This document shows, in pieces, positions 1-12,092 of a stretch of 64,000 nt of DNA; position 1 is the stretch's first letter; every line of letters begins with the position of its first letter. A program made the position numbers and the translations under genes. The notes beneath the pieces were generated by a model. The model was given only the letters and a program-made list of their open reading frames with translations. It made no database searches and had not been told where the DNA came from. The stretch is taken from the NCBI GenBank assembly GCA_027946365.1, contig JAPEUQ010000024.1:248001-312000 (forward strand). Reading direction: 5' to 3'. The stretch comes from Kalmusia sp. IMI 367209 (taxonomy: Eukaryota; Ascomycota; Dothideomycetes; Pleosporales; Didymosphaeriaceae).

Positions 1-1175
1 GTGGGTTTCAGAGTTGAGGCTGCGACTCGTGTCCGTCAGCCTCGGTGGAGCTAGTAGCCGATCTGACGCCCATTATACGCTTCGGACGAACTGCCAAGGA
101 TGGCCTCAAAGATACGAGATGCTCTGAATTAGAGAATTTGTAGAGATCTTAAGGCAGTTCCTCAGTCACGAAATGTATTTGACTTTGAGACTAGCTACCC
201 TGAAAAGAAGCGTGTAGAAGCCAGCTAGCCACGATCGAAAGATCCGATCCTGCAGGTGCACGCAGCCGGCGTGATTGCAGACGGACGGCTGCGGAAGGAG
301 CAATTGGCTCTTGCTCGCCGACGCCTCGTAAAGTAAACAAGTTTTCTCCGAGCGCTGATTTGTCTACGACTCGGTTCCGGTTGGAAAGCGAGTTGACCGG
401 TCAATCACGGCAGTGAGGCGGATGCTCCGGCTTGATTGAGCCAAGGCTGGACTCGAAAAAAAAGGGAATCATGATATAAGAGAGTACTTGCTGTATTTGA
501 CTGCACAATTTAAGAGAAACAGAATGATGAGGCGGCGGGGTGGATTGAGCTGGGATGAGGAGTGTTGTTGCTTGAAATAGACGAATACCCTAGCGTTGCG
601 AGAGAGATGACCAAGCGCTGCTAAATGAATGTCAACTTGGCCCATTGAAGAGCAGGAGCAACTCTTGCGCTCATGTATCTGCATCTCTGGAAGTGTACGG
701 CTCGGTGGGCTTAAGGTTGCGCAGGACCGTCGTTTCTTTTTATCTGTTGTGGCCAGCCGAGCCAAGATCCTCGCCCAGCTGTACCCGTGGATTCCATCAG
801 GCTGAGGCTGGTAATCCAATAGGCGGTCAGCTCCGCCTTTTCAGGTGGTGGCTGCAGCTCAATCGCCCACTCAGATGGCCAATGCGAGGCTGACGCCGGG
901 CTGAACTCAGCCTCGAACCTCGTGCACAACCTGCGCCTAACCCAGTAAAATTCTGGACATCAGGCAGAAGGTATTTGGCGCTGCCTTGTCCGCTCTGATC
1001 GACCTAGGAACGTATCTGAATGACCGAAAACCCGACCGGATCCTAATTCACCATTGATTCTCTAGCATCATTCGCCGCGAGCATCCGCTGAGGGTAGAAT
1101 AGTGGGCCCCACCTGGAGGGAGAACAACACTCATAATCGAGCCGAGCTGAAGCCCTACCCTCTTGCTAAGGCTAC
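1..1175. other. Left-edge intergenic region
   Basis: I find no supportable gene here. The only open frames are three mutually overlapping stretches of 72-116 codons between 469 and 929, with no family resemblance and no splice pattern. The region probably holds the promoter of the gene that starts at 1176. Confidence 0.5.
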
Positions 1176-2056
1176 GTGGATCAAGAGCACATGCCCCCGA
1201 CAAGACGCAAAAACAAAATGAAAGAAGACGTGCCTGCTAGCACCTCTGCGGGGAGCCAGACCGGCGACCCCGGAGCGCCACCTAAGGAAACCATTGTAAT
1301 GGCTCCGACAATTGACAGCGCGACGACATCGCCCACGTTTCAGATGCCGGGGAAAACTCCACCGCGGAAAGTGCTGCGACTCAAATGCCCTACGTGCAAT
1401 GACTATCCCGATGGCTTCCGTAGCGAGCACGAGCTGCGTAGGTAAGTCAGGTCCGGAGGTCAACGGTTACCTACGCTCAAATGTCTGCAATGATTGTGCG
1501 AAGAAAGCTCCAAAGAGAACTCGCGGTTAGCAGGCGTTTGAATAAGACAGACGTACTTTCTTGGTTTTGATGATGCAGCATGCTGACGGTATACCAAAGA
1601 CATACAAATCGCGTCCATAGAAAGACACGTAAGGTGTGGATCACCATTGACACCTCCCCTGACAAGAGCTTCCTTGCCAACTGCAAGGCTTGTCAAACGG
1701 GAAAGAGGTACAATGAGTGCTACAATGCCGCCAGCCACTTGAGACGAATGCACTTCCATCCACACAAGCGCGGCGAGAGGAAGATGAGTGCTGCCGAGGC
1801 TCGAAGGGGAGGAAAGCCCGGGGATCTGGATCCTCCCATGGATGTTTTGAAAGCGAAGTGGCTACGGGAAGTTGACGAGATCGTTGGTGAGGCCGACGAT
1901 TCTCCCGAGGAGGGCGAGCGGATGGATGTGTCGTCGACCCAATTGCAGCCTACTGCTGTCAGCCAGGCCGACGGCAAAGCACCCCCGACGCCGACGACGC
2001 CATCTTCACGAGCCATGGCCATCGATAGCATAGTAGACAAGGTCGATGCGTCGTAA
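1176..2056 (+). CDS. DUF7896-like C2H2-type finger protein
   Basis: Two-exon gene, 240 residues: exons 1176-1441 and 1600-2056. The intron starts GTAAGT and ends at the AAAG before 1600; joining there fuses a CPTC-containing finger to HTNRVH in frame, giving a C2H2-like layout (CPTC, HELRRH, H). The stretch KVWITID, FLANCKAC and YNAASHLRRMHF then follows, a block I know from fungal proteins annotated as DUF7896, where a first zinc-finger-like half precedes a second Cys/His half. The N-terminus (about 60 residues) and the Pro/Ser/Thr-rich C-terminus look disordered. An alternative acceptor at 1578 would change the frame and lose the motif. Nuclear DNA binding is plausible but not shown. The family assignment is from memory of the motif; the gene model is well supported by frame and motif continuity. 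Confidence 0.72.
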
Positions 2057-3227
2057 GAGCGGCGGCTCGTACGAGCCACGCTGCTGATAGCCGCAGAGTC
2101 GACAAGTGGACCGGAGAATGAGGAATCCACGAGCGAGCAGCGCAAACATCGTCTCCCGTGTCCGATGTCTATCGAGCAGTCGTCCATTTCGACGTACTGT
2201 AGCAGCATGCAAACGAGGCGTACATGTGGGTGGAGAGGGTCGGCGTTGCGCAACGGCTAGCACGGAAGCGACGAAAGTTAGACGTCCTGTCTTCGCCGCG
2301 AAGCCGCCGCATCTTGGATGTTTGTTTGGGATGAGCTTAAGCAAGGAGTTCCAGTGGCATATACCGGGAGTGAGGGGAGGGCATTGGATTGGCATCCGAA
2401 GACGGTTCGTAAACCTTGTATGATTGAATGAATGAGGGCTTGTTGGTGTATGCAATTGTTCGAGATATGCTTGTGCTAGGCCTAGCGCTCTTGATTGCCC
2501 CTAATGTCGTCTTGTAGCTTTCCTGGGGTCGCGTGGTTGTGCATAATGTCGTCATCGCATAGGTGCGGTCGCGTCCCCATGTCGCGTACGAGGAGCCAAG
2601 TCTCGTGATGAGCCGGCAGCTGGGCATGTAGGTGCTCGCTTTTGCCCTCTAGTGGTGCGGTAGACGCCGGGCCACATGCATGGGAGAAGAGGAGGATATG
2701 CAACCAAGGCGAGGGAATGGTGAGGTCCCTGCGATGTGCAACGAGGTGCATTTAAAGGTGGCCGATGTCTTGTGGGTGTGTCGATCTCCTTTCGCACGGT
2801 GCGGTCTGTGCGTCTTCATGTGCGTTTGCTGCATCGCAAATCCTTCGAAGCCAGAAGCCACCACACCTCGACGTTGCTTGCCGCCCCATACTGCATGTTT
2901 CACCTGCGCACTGCTGCCGCTGTCTCTAGTCCGTCTGCTGCTCGATCCCCCGCCCTTCCCGTATCCCTCTGCCCGTGCCGCCCGATTAGACGCAGCGCCG
3001 CGACCGTTTGAACCCTGCTACATTCTGAAGATGCGCATGCGAGCCCTGCGATAGCACACCGATCACCGCACCTGCATCCATACTATGGCCAGGTCAGTTT
3101 CGCACGTCCCAGGAACAGCAACCCCAAAAGCTGGCTGGCGAAAGAGAGAGAGAGAGAGAGAGAGGGATAGTCGTGTCGACATTTCAACATAGCAGCGTCG
3201 GCTGCCGTGTCCTGAAATTGGTGCGCA
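2057..3227. other. Intergenic region
   Basis: No gene recognised. Overlapping short frames on both strands (for example 2680-3054 on +) have no family resemblance. A (GA) microsatellite lies at 3143-3164, just upstream of the next gene. Confidence 0.5.
3143..3164 (+). repeat. (AG)11 microsatellite
   Basis: Eleven uninterrupted AG units about 65 bp upstream of the putative start of the following gene. It may sit in the 5' leader of that gene. No function is evident. Confidence 0.9.
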
Positions 3228-4525
3228 ATGACCAACCACGTGCGTGTTTCGAGGAATACCGTGAACTTGGGGAACCTATACGGCCAATCACTATACGTCC
3301 AACCGTTAAAACGCCGACCCTCACACGGCCAACCATGGCGGAGACCCCCCCAGAATAGTGTCAACTTGGGCAAACTTTTCGCCCAGCCGCGCTGCAAACA
3401 ACCTCCTAGTTGGGCCTATTTCGAAGACGGCTCCGTCTACTTGGAGCAGAGGAGATACATGGACCACAACGAATTGGAGGCGGAGATGAGGCTGCTTCAA
3501 TCCTTCGTACGGCAACCCACGCCGGACTTGGTCCAAACCAGATATGAGAACCCAAAGCTGAAGCGACGCATCCTACTTCAGTAAGTCTTAGTCACCACCA
3601 CGTATCCGTATACCGCCGAAGACTAATTGTGTGTTCTAGTCTAATGACTGGCACAAACTCGCAATACGCAGAAACGCACGCAATAGCCGCCCGCAATGCC
3701 GATGATGGCGAAAGAGTAACTCTGGAGATGCGACCTTTCATTCGGGTCGATATCATGTACGACCCATCTAATCCATCTCGGCCATCTGCAGAACACCTTC
3801 AATTTCTTTACATTCCCAGAAGCACGGAAAGACGAGATATATCGAGAGCTTTGGGGACCTTCCGAGGCACACTAATTGACGGAATTCTTCAGCCCAACGT
3901 GCGCTTGGGCAATGGCTTAATACTGGATAGCCGGGAAAACCTCGATCGGGATTTAATGGCACGATTTTGGGCGAGATGGAGGAAGAATCCCAGAATTCCA
4001 AGAGAGGTGTCGCGGGCAAAGAGGAGAAACGCAGCTCCTGTGCGCGATTACAAAGAGGAGATGAAGACTGATATTTCAGCATCAACGCAGGAATCACCAC
4101 GCAAGAATACAGAACCTCTAGCTCCAAGTAGCAGCCGTTCCATACCGCGCCCTGTGCATTTGTACCGCAAGCCCCCAGACATGAAAAAGAGAGAGACTCA
4201 GCTTAATCAGAAAGAGCCACAGCTCTTTCATTCACAACAAGAACTCCTCGTACGATTCATGGAAAAAAGTGGCAGAAAAAAAACACGTTCTAAGAGACCT
4301 TCATTCCAGGCTCGAAAGTCAGAACGACGGTCAAGATCTAATCGAGAGTTCGCTGAAATTGAAGCAAAAGAGCCGGAAGAGTCATTTTCAGAATCTGTTG
4401 ATGAGTTTTTCGCTGCAAAATCGCCCGAAGCTACGTCTACCGACCGCGACGCATCTTCTGATCTTGAATTTCTTAAGCCTTTCCGTCAGCGCACTCGAAT
4501 ACAGTTCCTTCGTCGGAAGTCTTGA
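3228..4525 (+). CDS. Orphan protein with internal repeat and basic tail
   Basis: Two-exon gene, 412 residues: exons 3228-3580 and 3640-4525, with a 59-nt GTAAGT...CTAG intron that keeps frame (CA|T gives His). I do not recognise the family. The first 60 residues hold two related copies of a motif of the type NxVNLGxL followed by Gln-Pro, 33 codons apart. The middle (roughly residues 75-230) looks folded, with alternating aromatic and charged residues (AYFEDGSVYLEQ, MRPFIRVDIMYDP, LQFLYIPRSTERRDISRALG). The last 180 residues are rich in Arg/Lys/Ser/Glu and probably disordered. The start is uncertain: the ATG at 3228 includes the repeats, while the ATG at 3459 would exclude them. It lies alone between intergenic stretches and shows no signal peptide or membrane segment. 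Confidence 0.6.
3255..3404 (+). repeat. Diverged in-frame direct repeat, 99-bp period
   Basis: Two roughly 50-bp copies, 3255-3304 and 3354-3404, start 99 bp apart and stay in frame. Both encode Asn-(Thr/Ser)-Val-Asn-Leu-Gly-X-Leu-aromatic followed by Gln-Pro pairs. The copies differ at many third positions, so the duplication is not recent. Confidence 0.65.
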
Positions 4526-5336
4526 TCGGTCGATGCCTATGTCTTGCTCAATCAGCTCGTCACACCGGTGGTAGCACGGCTTTTCACAAAACGAGTAATC
4601 AAGTAGCGCCCACCGACCGAATCTATGCGTGAATCTCGAGGGCATGCAATTTGCACATAAAATAGGATTGCTTGTCATTAGCCCTAAATCTGATAGAATG
4701 TTGGATCATTTGAGACCACAAATCGGTATGACGGGTCGTATAAGCTACAATCCCTTCTTGTATAAATTTATATCCTCTAATATTGTCTGACCTGTATGAT
4801 TAGTATAATCATATGAGAGCAACGACATCCACAACTCTGCACCATAGTCTGAACCATCAGCAATCCATTAATGTAGACATGTATACCCCATTTGGATCAT
4901 CAAAAATGTATGCAATCCCAAACATTGATTTCTTTTTGGCAGAGCATATCTTGCACCCCACATGTCACAGTAGTATATTGGTCGAAGGAGACGCACTGAA
5001 AAACTTGCATTGCATGCTGACTTTGAACAAGTAATAGCAGCATGCCTCCAGACAAATGCTCCAGACCCCAGGTATCGAACATGAACTCAACGTCCTTCAC
5101 AAAATGCCAACCCACCCTTTCCCGTCTAATTCCAAACATTGTACAAGTACCATGACCAACCATTCCTTTCCACAACAAGGTATTTCCCCGCAACAACATG
5201 CTGAACCGGTACGTTACAGTGTGGAATAAAACAAAAGAGATCTCGAACCGCATTCCACTTGCACTTCCGGCGCACAATCATAAAGAACGAATGCATTACC
5301 TATCTAAAAAAAAAAAGAGAAACAACTATACTAATA
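4526..5336. other. Intergenic region, convergent gene ends
   Basis: AT-richer DNA between two convergent genes. The only frames are 73-125 codons long, overlap on opposite strands and have no family resemblance. An A11 run lies at 5306-5316. It probably holds the two 3' UTRs. Confidence 0.5.
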
Positions 5337-6702
5337 TCATGAGCTCGAGAGCTTGCTAATGTCCCCCTCGCTGTCATTTCTCGAGTCAAGATGCCGCTGC
5401 GACTCGTCGCTGTCGCTCTGCAGCGCAGACTCGACCTGGACACTCGTCTCGGTAACGATGGCGATCCCATTTGCTCCCCCCATAGGCTTAATTATGGAAT
5501 CGGTCGACCCAGAGGGACTGTGTTCGGTCAAACCGTTGGGGTGGCCCCTTGCGCGCGACCGCTTGTCTACCATGCGAGAAATGCGATTGCTGCCGCCGAC
5601 AATGGTGACGGAGCGTCCCGTCTCTTTGTTGATAGTTGTTAGGCCGTAGTCGTCGCCGGGGCGTGCAGCGTTCGTGTTGATGGCTGTGACGGTGGTGCGG
5701 TTGTACGCGTGGCCTGAGATGTCACCGTTGACGAAGACGCGGCGGGTGAGCGTGTACAGAAGTGCGTCCACCCATCCGCAGGACGTCAGGAAGGAACCTG
5801 CGATGCAGAAGAAGAGGTCGGGGAGCTTGACGCCGGCCATGGTGACCATGCGGCCTATGGCAATAGGAAGCGTGAGAACCACATAGACGGCCGGATACAT
5901 GATCATGAACTTGGTTGCGCGACTCAGCTTGGTGGTGTCATTGTTGATGATGCTGCGGAGTCGACCTTTGAGGTGGAAGAAGATGTGACCGTATATCGCC
6001 ATGGTGCCGAATTCGACAATGAAAATCCAGAGGTAGTGGAGCCAGAGACGTTCCGATTCAAAGTCTACAGATACCCAGCACTGTCTGCATGTCAATTGGA
6101 CTGTTCGTAGGTGTATCCAATGTGTATGTACTCACCCAGCCTCCGGCTCGCGTGAAAAAGCGGTCTCCATGCATTGCCGGTCCCAGGACGGTCAGAAGCA
6201 CTGCCGCAAACCAGATCCCCACAATTGATGCGACGAGCCATGTATATGGCATACGATATCCCTTTACTACTCCCAGCCACGTGTGTATCGCGATCGCGAG
6301 CACGAAGAATCCACTCGACACATCCCCGATATGGAGGAACCAGCCTTGGATGAAGCATGGCGCCGTCGGGGCCAGAATCTTGTCGAGCTTTAACCAATGG
6401 AACGTGATCACAAATGCAACTGATTGCTGCAGATCGGCTAGCAGAAGGTTGTAAATGAGGATGATGTACTGGTTGTATCCGACGTACTCCCTGTGGCGTT
6501 TTCTCCACCCAATGAGTCGCCATGTGATGAAACAAAGAAGTGCGAAGACAGATATCAGCGAGGCCATGGCGAACATGACCAGAGGTATGAGGCCCTTCTG
6601 GTACACCGGTGTCATTGGATCCAGCGAATTGGGGTATGCGAAGTAGCGCTTCATGAGCACTGATCTGGGTTCCAGTCGGGCCATGTCGTGAGGAGCCATC
6701 AT
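5337..6702 (-). CDS. Seven-transmembrane GPCR (Git3/cAMP-receptor-like)
   Basis: Two-exon gene, 436 residues: exons 6702-6136 and 6080-5337, with a 55-nt GTGAGT...ACAG intron that restores GGWCW between helices 4 and 5. Seven hydrophobic helices can be read: about residues 38-64, 75-105, 115-145, 152-175, 200-225, 245-268 and 275-305. The second holds YNLLLADLQQS, the third begins at a Cys (CFIQGWFLHIGD), and a conserved-type Cys lies in the GGWCW loop, so the usual TM3-loop disulfide is possible. The C-terminal 120 residues are Ser/Thr/Asp-rich and cytosolic, as expected for a regulated receptor tail. In fungi such receptors at the plasma membrane couple to heterotrimeric G proteins and sense nutrients or unknown ligands. 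I place it in the broad Git3/cAMP-receptor-like superfamily; the subclass (GprH-like or GprM-like) is not settled by eye. Confidence 0.85.
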
Positions 6703-9700
6703 GGCTGCGTGTTGTACGTTGTCGGGATGGTACTCGATGCCGTCGCCTCCAGTTGAAGGAAGGACAAGACGGTGTTATGTTGTGCTTCTCAGCGCACCAT
6801 CGTGGTCAAGCAAGGTCCACCAGTTCGCGCCACAAGCCTTAGTTCCTCAGCTTCGGTATCCCACGCTCTTGCAGGAGTGGAAACGGTCGTTCCTCTAGTA
6901 GGGTACTACGTAAGAGAGGTATCGTCAGTGGCTTTCTGCTCAAAGCTCAAATAGCCTTTGAAGTGGCTTCGTGCTTGCGTCTTAAAGGATGGCGGCTCAT
7001 GCAAAGGAGAAAAACGTGGCACTGATGCAAGGGCGGGAATAACGTTTGCACAAAGAATGATACGAAGAGAGGGAACTATGGGGAAGGCGCCATAATAATA
7101 CGAAAAGGGTCGCGACGCAAGGGCACGGTTCTCGTTTGAAGCCTGCATGCATGGAGAGCGGTAACTAAGCATGCACAGTGAACATCTCCTTAGGCCGCCC
7201 TATGTAGACGCATGGGCAAGTGTCTCGGCTGGGATGATTCGAATGCTAGCGTGTATCTCACGCTCGCTTCCGCGATCCAGTCACAGCATTCATGGCGGCT
7301 TACGAGGCCCAATCCTGGGTCCAGTAGCGGCAGAAGACGGCGGGCACGCGAGCTGAAGCCTGCAACGTTCTCAACCTAGACCCTTGCTGGAGAGATCGCC
7401 GGGCCTGGTCAAACCTTAAGTTCGCGCAGAGCGACGGCGCTGTGACAATGAGCTGTCGTGTGATGGGATGGCAAAGGGGGGTTGCGCGGTGGAGACCCGC
7501 CTCCACGTGGAAAGTCTTCAGTCAAGAGCATGGGGTTTGGCGTGGCAGAATGCATGCTTGGGAGTCGGGATCAGTCTGTGCGATATGCGCCTGCTGAGGC
7601 GGTCAACAGCAGGGCGTTTCTTGCACAATGCATGTATGTTCTCGGTGCATCTGCGTGCAAAAGCCATTACTGCGGTCATCAACCATTGAACACATCGGGG
7701 ACACACACACACGCTATGCTATACGGTCTGTCGGAGTGATGAGATGGCAGACGGCGGGCTGAAGTTGCTGATGCGAACGCCCATGACTCTTGTAGGGTAC
7801 AATCTCTTTGGTACTGATCTGGGGTAATTAGCGCAGATCTCGGCCAAGCCAGGGGGAATTACACAGATTCGGCCGTTGCCATGATGCGCCTCCTCTCGAC
7901 CGGGAGGGCACTCTTCGTACCGCGTGTCACTGCACGGATGCACACGTCTCGACTCCGATTTTCTGCGCCCACCGATTGCGTAGAGGCGATAGGCTTATGC
8001 GTCAGATTATCGATAGATTTCGAGCGCCACAGCACGGCGCGTCCCGAGTATTTTTGACAATTCCGGCGGTCAACGGTGCTGTAAAGGATGACTGAGCGCA
8101 ACAGCATCTCCTACTCGCTCGGTGCCCCGAGAGTTGCTCGCCTTGGGCCATCTTGTAAGCCGATCCTGTGTGCGCATGTGTGTGTCAGACTGCGCGTGCT
8201 ACCCGTCCCAGTGAAACATACGAACATGCTCCTCCTGTCGCATGAAACAATGAAGATGTCATTATACTTCTAGAAGAAGAGGATTCGGTGAGACGGATCT
8301 AGCAATGCCTGAGAAGGAGTTGCGAAGCCTGTGCCGGACCAGCTACAACCAACTCACAAAGGCAAGATGCAGAGAGGCGCGGCACGGTTTCCATGTCTCC
8401 TGCATGCTGTCAAGCGGGAAGCAAATTAACAGTCAGCGCTAAAAGAAGTCAACCCAGGTACTGGACACTCGTTACCAAGATTGGGCACATGCATTGACAA
8501 GGCACTCGAAAGCAGTAACAAAGACGAGAAGCGTCGATTAGTCGGCATGCGTCAAAGCCTTCACTATGGAATTACCAGACCTCAACTCATCAACCCTTCC
8601 ATTTGCCTCCACGTAGCGTGGCATAGGTCGCGCTCCTTCCAACAAACCTAGCAATCCTGCTCGCTCCCAGATGGCAGACTTGCAGCCGTTTTTGTGATCT
8701 TACGAAAGGATGCCCCTGAGTCGCGTTCGATTCTTCCATGGTGCGGTGTAGGCTCAACCACGTTGTCATGTCACAACAACCTAGACCAACTTCCGCCTAC
8801 CCCGCAAAACCACATGGCGGCACGCACGGCACAAGCACCTCTTCAGGCTAGAGCATTATGCGCAACCTTTTCCCTTTCCCCAACATCCCCATCATTGGCA
8901 AAGGATCCCCAAGAACCCTTATAATGCCACTGCTATAGGGCAGCCTACTTGGCAGACGCCATGCCAGGCAGTGAACGTTACGATCTTCTGCTTCGGCCGA
9001 CGTTAGCAGAAACGCGAGGAGCATCGACTGCAAAAGCAAGGGCCCTCCGACTATGCCACCTCGTACACGTGCGAAAAGGAAGGAGCTCGTATCCGATGGT
9101 GCCTCGGACATGATCACATTCGGCTCATGAGAAATGATGCGCGCGGCAGTTCAGCGGCTTTTGGGTTGCACTGCATCGTGGTGATGAGCACGGCTCTCTG
9201 AAAAGCACTCTACCCACTCGCTCAAACCCGGGGTCCCTGGAGTACTGAGTTCCCACTACAGAGCGTGGGGATAAGCTTGAGATCTCATTATAAAAACAGC
9301 GGTGATCGTTTTCTGCTGCTCAACGCCTACGCCGCGGGCGACCTTGCTTTCGAAGTACTTGATTTATCCAAGGTTTGCCAAAGATTTGGGTGCCCGCGCC
9401 CAGTCGTATACCATCCATAACCGACACAGTCTCGCCTCATCATTGCCGCATACGCGCGCTTCACCCCTCCATTGCACATCTTAATGGTTAGCTTATGACA
9501 GCCTGGTGCGTCTCTTCATTATAGCCTAACGGTGCTTCGGTGCGAAGTACTTTTCCTTACGTTGCCAATCGCAAGGATTGCCTGTCAGCAAAGGGGAACT
9601 TGTGAAGTGTCTGATCACAGTGGGGGTAGAGCAAACTAAAGCATGAATGCTGACAGTGGGTTGGGCATGTTGCTTTGACCATATCTCTGTTGGAAGGTCC

Positions 9701-9922
9701 TTGCTGCCTTCGGCCCGTAGCCGCAGAAAAGCACAGTGCATCCAACATAGAAGTCCACCAGAAATAGCCAAGAAGTCGCATCGTTCAAACCATCGCAACA
9801 GTCTATCACTTGTCGATTTACGAAACGAGAAATGTTCTTGACACAAACCACTTCACCATGGACGGTCGCCGACCAAATGTTCGAATTGGGCTGTAACTTG
9901 CTGCTTTAGCCATGATGTGGAG

Positions 9923-9941
9923 CATCGTTCCTGGAACGATG
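9923..9941. repeat. Near-perfect palindrome
   Basis: Nine-base arms (CATCGTTCC and its complement) around a single T. The symmetry suggests either a dimeric DNA-binding-protein site or chance; no gene starts nearby to support a regulatory role. Confidence 0.5.
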
Positions 9942-10206
9942 ATCACTTCCAGCTACGCGGCTGAACACAAAGAACTAGTGGCCATGATGTGCGTCCCAAC
10001 AAAGCTTGAAAGCGCACATTTGTAGTAATGTTTTCCAATACTTACACGAAGCATGTGACATCCCAGTGCTTATCATTGCTTTTCATGATGCACATTCTCA
10101 AAGGCGAATGGAAATGGCTGACACGTGGTGATTTTAGGGCTGATTGAACGGCCTCATTTCGGTATGTCCAATGGTCACTCGAAGTAGCAGCGCGCATATG
10201 GATCTT

Positions 10207-10503
10207 TTATGTAAGCGGCACTTTTTCAGGGGCTTTTGTCAGTATTGCGAGAATGTCCTCGGCGAACAACCTCATCGGATCGTGCTCTGATTCTTCCTCC
10301 AACGTGTCAATAGATGCCACGAAGTTTGGTGCGCGACTAGCATGTTGAGTCTGCAATTTCTCCACATCACACTGTATGTGAACACTGAAATGTGATGATT
10401 CAGGTGTGCTACTGAGACTGAGAGCGCTGTTACGAAAATTGGGATCTAAGGTCTCAATAAAAATCAGCCCATCATCAGAACCGGTGTTGCAAGTTAAGTG
10501 GGC
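10207..10503 (-). CDS. Possible terminal exon of an unrecognised gene
   Basis: The frame ending at 10207 reads about 98 codons after a plausible acceptor (CTTACAG before 10503). The translation looks protein-like: it begins AHLTCNTGSDDGLIFIE, is acidic in the middle, and ends in DPMRLFAEDILAILTKAPEK. I could not find a convincing upstream exon or a start codon, and I recognise no family. It could equally be a decayed gene fragment or chance. Confidence 0.2.
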   Translation of the reverse strand, partial: AHLTCNTGSDDGLIFIETLDPNFRNSALSLSSTPESSHFSVHIQCDVEKLQTQHASRAPNFVASIDTLEEESEHDPMRLFAEDILAILTKAPEKVPLT

Positions 10504-11256
10504 CTGTAAGCAGGCCATCGGTTTACTTTCCCACAAGAAGTATTACCATGGAAAAACCCTCCCACGAAAGGCCCTCGATATGAACGGGTGGCGATTGGGG
10601 TAGCACCCAAGAGACAAGTCTGCCATTTCGATTTTTACCGGCCAGTATACTAGCTGAAGAACTGAGGAACCCAGCATGTAGGTTAGAGAACGCTGTCTTT
10701 TTAAACAGCGGGTGAAAGAATAGAAGAGGACGTTGCACTGGTCTTGTTCGCTGTATAACTTGGCATCCCATACCAGAATATGACGAATAGGCAAGTGCCT
10801 CGTACTAAATCGGTACGAATTTACGGTTCCTGATTTTTACTTCAGCTACTATAGTAAATTACGATAGTGTGGAATTGCTAAGGTGGGCCCGCTTCACGTT
10901 CTGCAAGGGAAGTGGTCTGAGAGAAAAAAGCTGGCATTTTCCATAGTTGTCGTTACTGGTAGTGCGTTGTCTTGTTGGAAGTTTAGTAGGATATGGAGTA
11001 GTATGCATCACGGAAGACACCAAGCGGCAACTGGTAAGTGACTTGGGATTGGAGGATGTTGTATCATTGGCATGGAGGGTATCCCTTCGCCAGATTGGCA
11101 CGTCATTTTATCTGCAAGACGAGTCCCATGACATCGCCGCTTCCATATGCTAGAGAAACTGCAGACCAGAGAAGATATAAGTGAGAACCGTCATAACCAC
11201 GCCGTTGACCCATCCGTATCCCATATTGCCGCATGCAAAAGCCACCTCGTCCACGC

Positions 11257-11908
11257 TTAAATCGTCGTTTCATACGCCACAGGTGCAATGCTCTCAGGCT
11301 TGTTGTCCTTAAGGCTGACGGTCCGGGACTCGCGGGGCGCAACTGGGAGGCGCTTCAAGTGGATGTGGATGCCCTCAGTCTTGGCCTGCTTCCTCTTTGA
11401 GGCGTTCTCCTTGACGCGCTTGATGAAGTCTTCTCGGGATCGGGAGTGCTTAACGTGCTCGATGCGGACGTTGATGCGCTTCTCGAGGTATCGGTTACCG
11501 ACCTGCTTTTGGCTATAGAAAAGTCAGTATACGATTGGCAAGTAATTTCAATCTCGGGGAGTGGAACGCACAGAATGACGCCAACGGCGTTCTGGGTTAC
11601 GTTGTAGACGATACCAGTCTTTCCGTGGTAGACCTTGTACGGCATACCCTTCTGCACGGCACCTGTTCCGTTGTAAGCCCCTCTGTTGGTAATTTCTGAT
11701 ATCTTTTGCGAGTTCTCGTACCATTGGCAACAACGTCTACAATGTCACCGACCTTGTACTGGTGGAGGTAGGTCGAAAGCGGGATCTGCAGGCATTCGTA
11801 TCAATTATGTTTGTCGCAGTGGTCCAGCAAACTCACGTAACCGCGCTTCTTGAAATCCCTCGAGAACGCATAGCGCGTACCTGCGCGAAGACCGGCGGAG
11901 TGACCCAT
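11257..11908 (-). CDS. rpl21: 60S ribosomal protein eL21
   Basis: Four exons: 11908-11837, 11785-11722, 11662-11572 and 11512-11257. They join to 160 residues, the normal eL21 length. The protein begins [19 protein letters not shown], continues [19 protein letters not shown] and [20 protein letters not shown], then [13 protein letters not shown], and ends in APVAYETTI, matching eL21 from end to end. All three introns (51-59 nt) are GT-AG and preserve frame. eL21 is a structural protein of the large cytosolic ribosomal subunit. The gene is transcribed away from the uS4 gene, with only 184 bp between the two start codons, so the pair probably shares a bidirectional promoter. Confidence 0.97.
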
Positions 11909-12092
11909 GGCGAATGTTGTTGGGCAGGTGGTTTTGTCGAGGTGGTGTTTTTTACGGTTGTCGTTCGTCTAACGGAGAGAGCAGTGTGCGTTAAGCGAGA
12001 AGGCGGTCCGTGCGCGCCAAGCCCACCACACATTTTGACCTTTGGCGAACATCAAAACTTCGCGATCTTCTCTCTTTGTATCGACAACCACC
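11909..12092. promoter_or_regulatory. Shared bidirectional ribosomal-protein promoter
   Basis: The 184 bp between the divergent start codons of eL21 and uS4 must hold both 5' leaders and both core promoters. It is pyrimidine-rich just before the uS4 ATG, as is common in ribosomal-protein leaders. I cannot name a specific factor site by eye. Coordinated transcription is inferred from the geometry. Confidence 0.65.

Larger units (their letters stand above)
6703..11256. other. 4.5 kb gene-poor region
   Basis: The longest stretch without a convincing gene in the window. The ORFs are short and overlap on both strands. It contains a 19-bp near-perfect palindrome (9923-9941), a TATAAAAA at 9289-9296 with no convincing gene behind it, and one frame at about 10207-10503 (-) that could be a terminal exon. 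I see no terminal repeats, reverse transcriptase, transposase or tRNA. Confidence 0.5.
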
